NCBI RefSeq assembly: GCF_001186125.1
Contig: NW_014040267.1
Span: 2,679 to 24,576, forward strand
Length of the DNA: 21,898 nt
Source: Sphaeroforma arctica JP610
Lineage: Eukaryota; Opisthokonta; Ichthyosporea; Ichthyophonida
Direction: 5' to 3'
The notes under the pieces are model-generated. The model was not told where the DNA came from. It was given only the letters and a program-made list of their open reading frames with translations, and searched no databases. A program made the position numbers and the translations under genes. Shown here piece after piece: positions 21,107 to 21,898 of this stretch. Numbering within the stretch: the first letter of the stretch is position 1; each line of letters begins with the position of its first letter.

Positions 21107-21222
21107 AATCTCTGAATAATTAGTTCAACATCGAGCATTCAGTAAGAAGACATTCACACACACAATCTATGAACAATTAATTCAACATCGAGGATGCAAT
21201 AACAGGACATTCACACACACAA
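21107..21222. repeat. 57-bp tandem duplication
   Basis: Copies begin at 21107 and 21164 (AATCT-TGAA-AATTA-TTCAACATCGAG pattern), and each ends with GACATTCACACACACAAT. There are moderate differences in the middle. It directly follows the nested repeat above. Confidence 0.9.
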
Positions 21223-21502
21223 TAAGATGGTTATCGGAATAACATCAACAGTAAGAACAGAGTAAACATATGTCAAGGTGACATAAAGCCAGTATCAATG
21301 TACAAATAATTCCACTAGTGAGTAACGAATGGCAAGTGATCAATGACATTACAACACACACCCACAGGCATAAAAAAAGCAAAAGATACAGCTACATGCA
21401 TTTACCTTGGGTTGGTTTAAGAATGCGCGATTTTATAAGCTGGATCCGATTCATATGCAAATGGGCTTATGCAGAGCTCTATAGAGAAAAGGGAATTCGT
21501 AG
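21223..21502 (+). other. Sequence before the right-edge exon, probable intron or upstream region
   Basis: No protein motif is seen. It ends in ATTCGTAG, a usable AG acceptor for the frame that follows, though the pyrimidine tract before it is weak. A 64-codon frame at 21318 overlaps the boundary and lacks motifs. Confidence 0.4.
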
Positions 21503-21898
21503 GCGCTATTGAACTTTATCGTGGAGAACGAACAAAAATTACAGTCTGTTTCTTTTTGGGAAGTGACTACGCGTAATATACGCACACGAAAACAAAATTC
21601 GAAGGATAATGCATACAGACATGTATTAGCATGCATGAAGCTGAAGCCTTTGGTACCACTCGACACAAAGATTTATGAGTTCGAACTCAAAGTGGAATTG
21701 ATAGAGATGCGTCAGTATGAGAATTCGATACAGGTCTACCGTAATCACGGCGTGCTAAATCCTACGTCAAGCTGCGGGGAGAGTGTACCACTGCGATACT
21801 CTTCGTATGATCCACACTGGCGAGACTACTCATATGAGCAGATGCGTGACGTATTCCGTGCGAGCATTGACAGAGGAAAATCTATCGCGACCACAACA
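21503..21898 (+). CDS. Partial host exon, unrecognised protein, runs off right edge
   Basis: All 132 codons from 21503 to the last base are open, with no stop. In AT-leaning DNA that is unlikely by chance. The frame starts after a TAG that doubles as a splice acceptor and reads A-L-L-N-F-I-V-E-N-E-Q-K-L. It continues with a basic patch (RNIRTRKQNSK, about residues 24-34) and a mixed hydrophobic/charged stretch (LDTKIYEFELKVELIEM, about 53-69). Then comes an aromatic-rich segment (YSSYDPHWRDYSYEQM, about 99-114). Codon use is balanced, unlike the AT-driven frames elsewhere. The first in-frame ATG is at about codon 45, so translation could begin there if there is no upstream exon. I recognise no domain, and it has no retroelement motifs. 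A host gene is the best reading. Confidence 0.55.

Overview
The window is nuclear DNA from an intron-rich eukaryote, most likely an animal, though I cannot name the lineage. The evidence is a host gene split by introns of about 0.4 to 1.3 kb with GT...AG borders, an AATAAA signal just after its stop, fossil retroelement gag- and pol-like sequence, micro- and minisatellites, and long stretches of AT-leaning non-coding DNA. No bacterial-type gene packing is present.

Region by region. 1-102 is a compound TA/TG microsatellite inside an intron. 311-3291 holds the last four visible exons of a plus-strand cyclophilin-type peptidyl-prolyl isomerase closely resembling PPIL1, a spliceosomal cyclophilin. 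Its N-terminal exon or exons lie off the left edge, and an AATAAA signal follows at 3301. 3307-6039 is intergenic, with a short direct repeat and a weak tRNA-like box A/box B segment. 6040-12160 is a broken LTR-retroelement region: a gag-like part with zinc-knuckle motifs (6040-8097), a T/G-rich block of about 2.3 kb full of small tandem repeats (8098-10440), and a Ty3/gypsy-type linker plus reverse transcriptase part (10742-12160). All are on the plus strand. The T/G-rich block could be an LTR-like insertion, or it could separate two unrelated fossils.

12161-21502 has no confidently coding sequence. It is marked by repeated pairs of adjacent, diverged direct duplications of very different unit length (about 150, 475, 144, 255, 26, 50 and 57 bp) and by several perfect small hairpins. 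A short minus-strand open frame at 20227-20439 is a weak exon candidate. The last 396 bases (21503-21898) form an uninterrupted 132-codon plus-strand frame behind a plausible AG acceptor and run off the right edge. This looks like the beginning of a host exon I do not recognise.

No shared pathway links these parts. The PPIL1-like gene and the right-edge exon are the host content, and the rest is transposon relic and repeat-driven intergenic DNA. I found no operon-like, CRISPR-like or otherwise clearly new multi-gene system.
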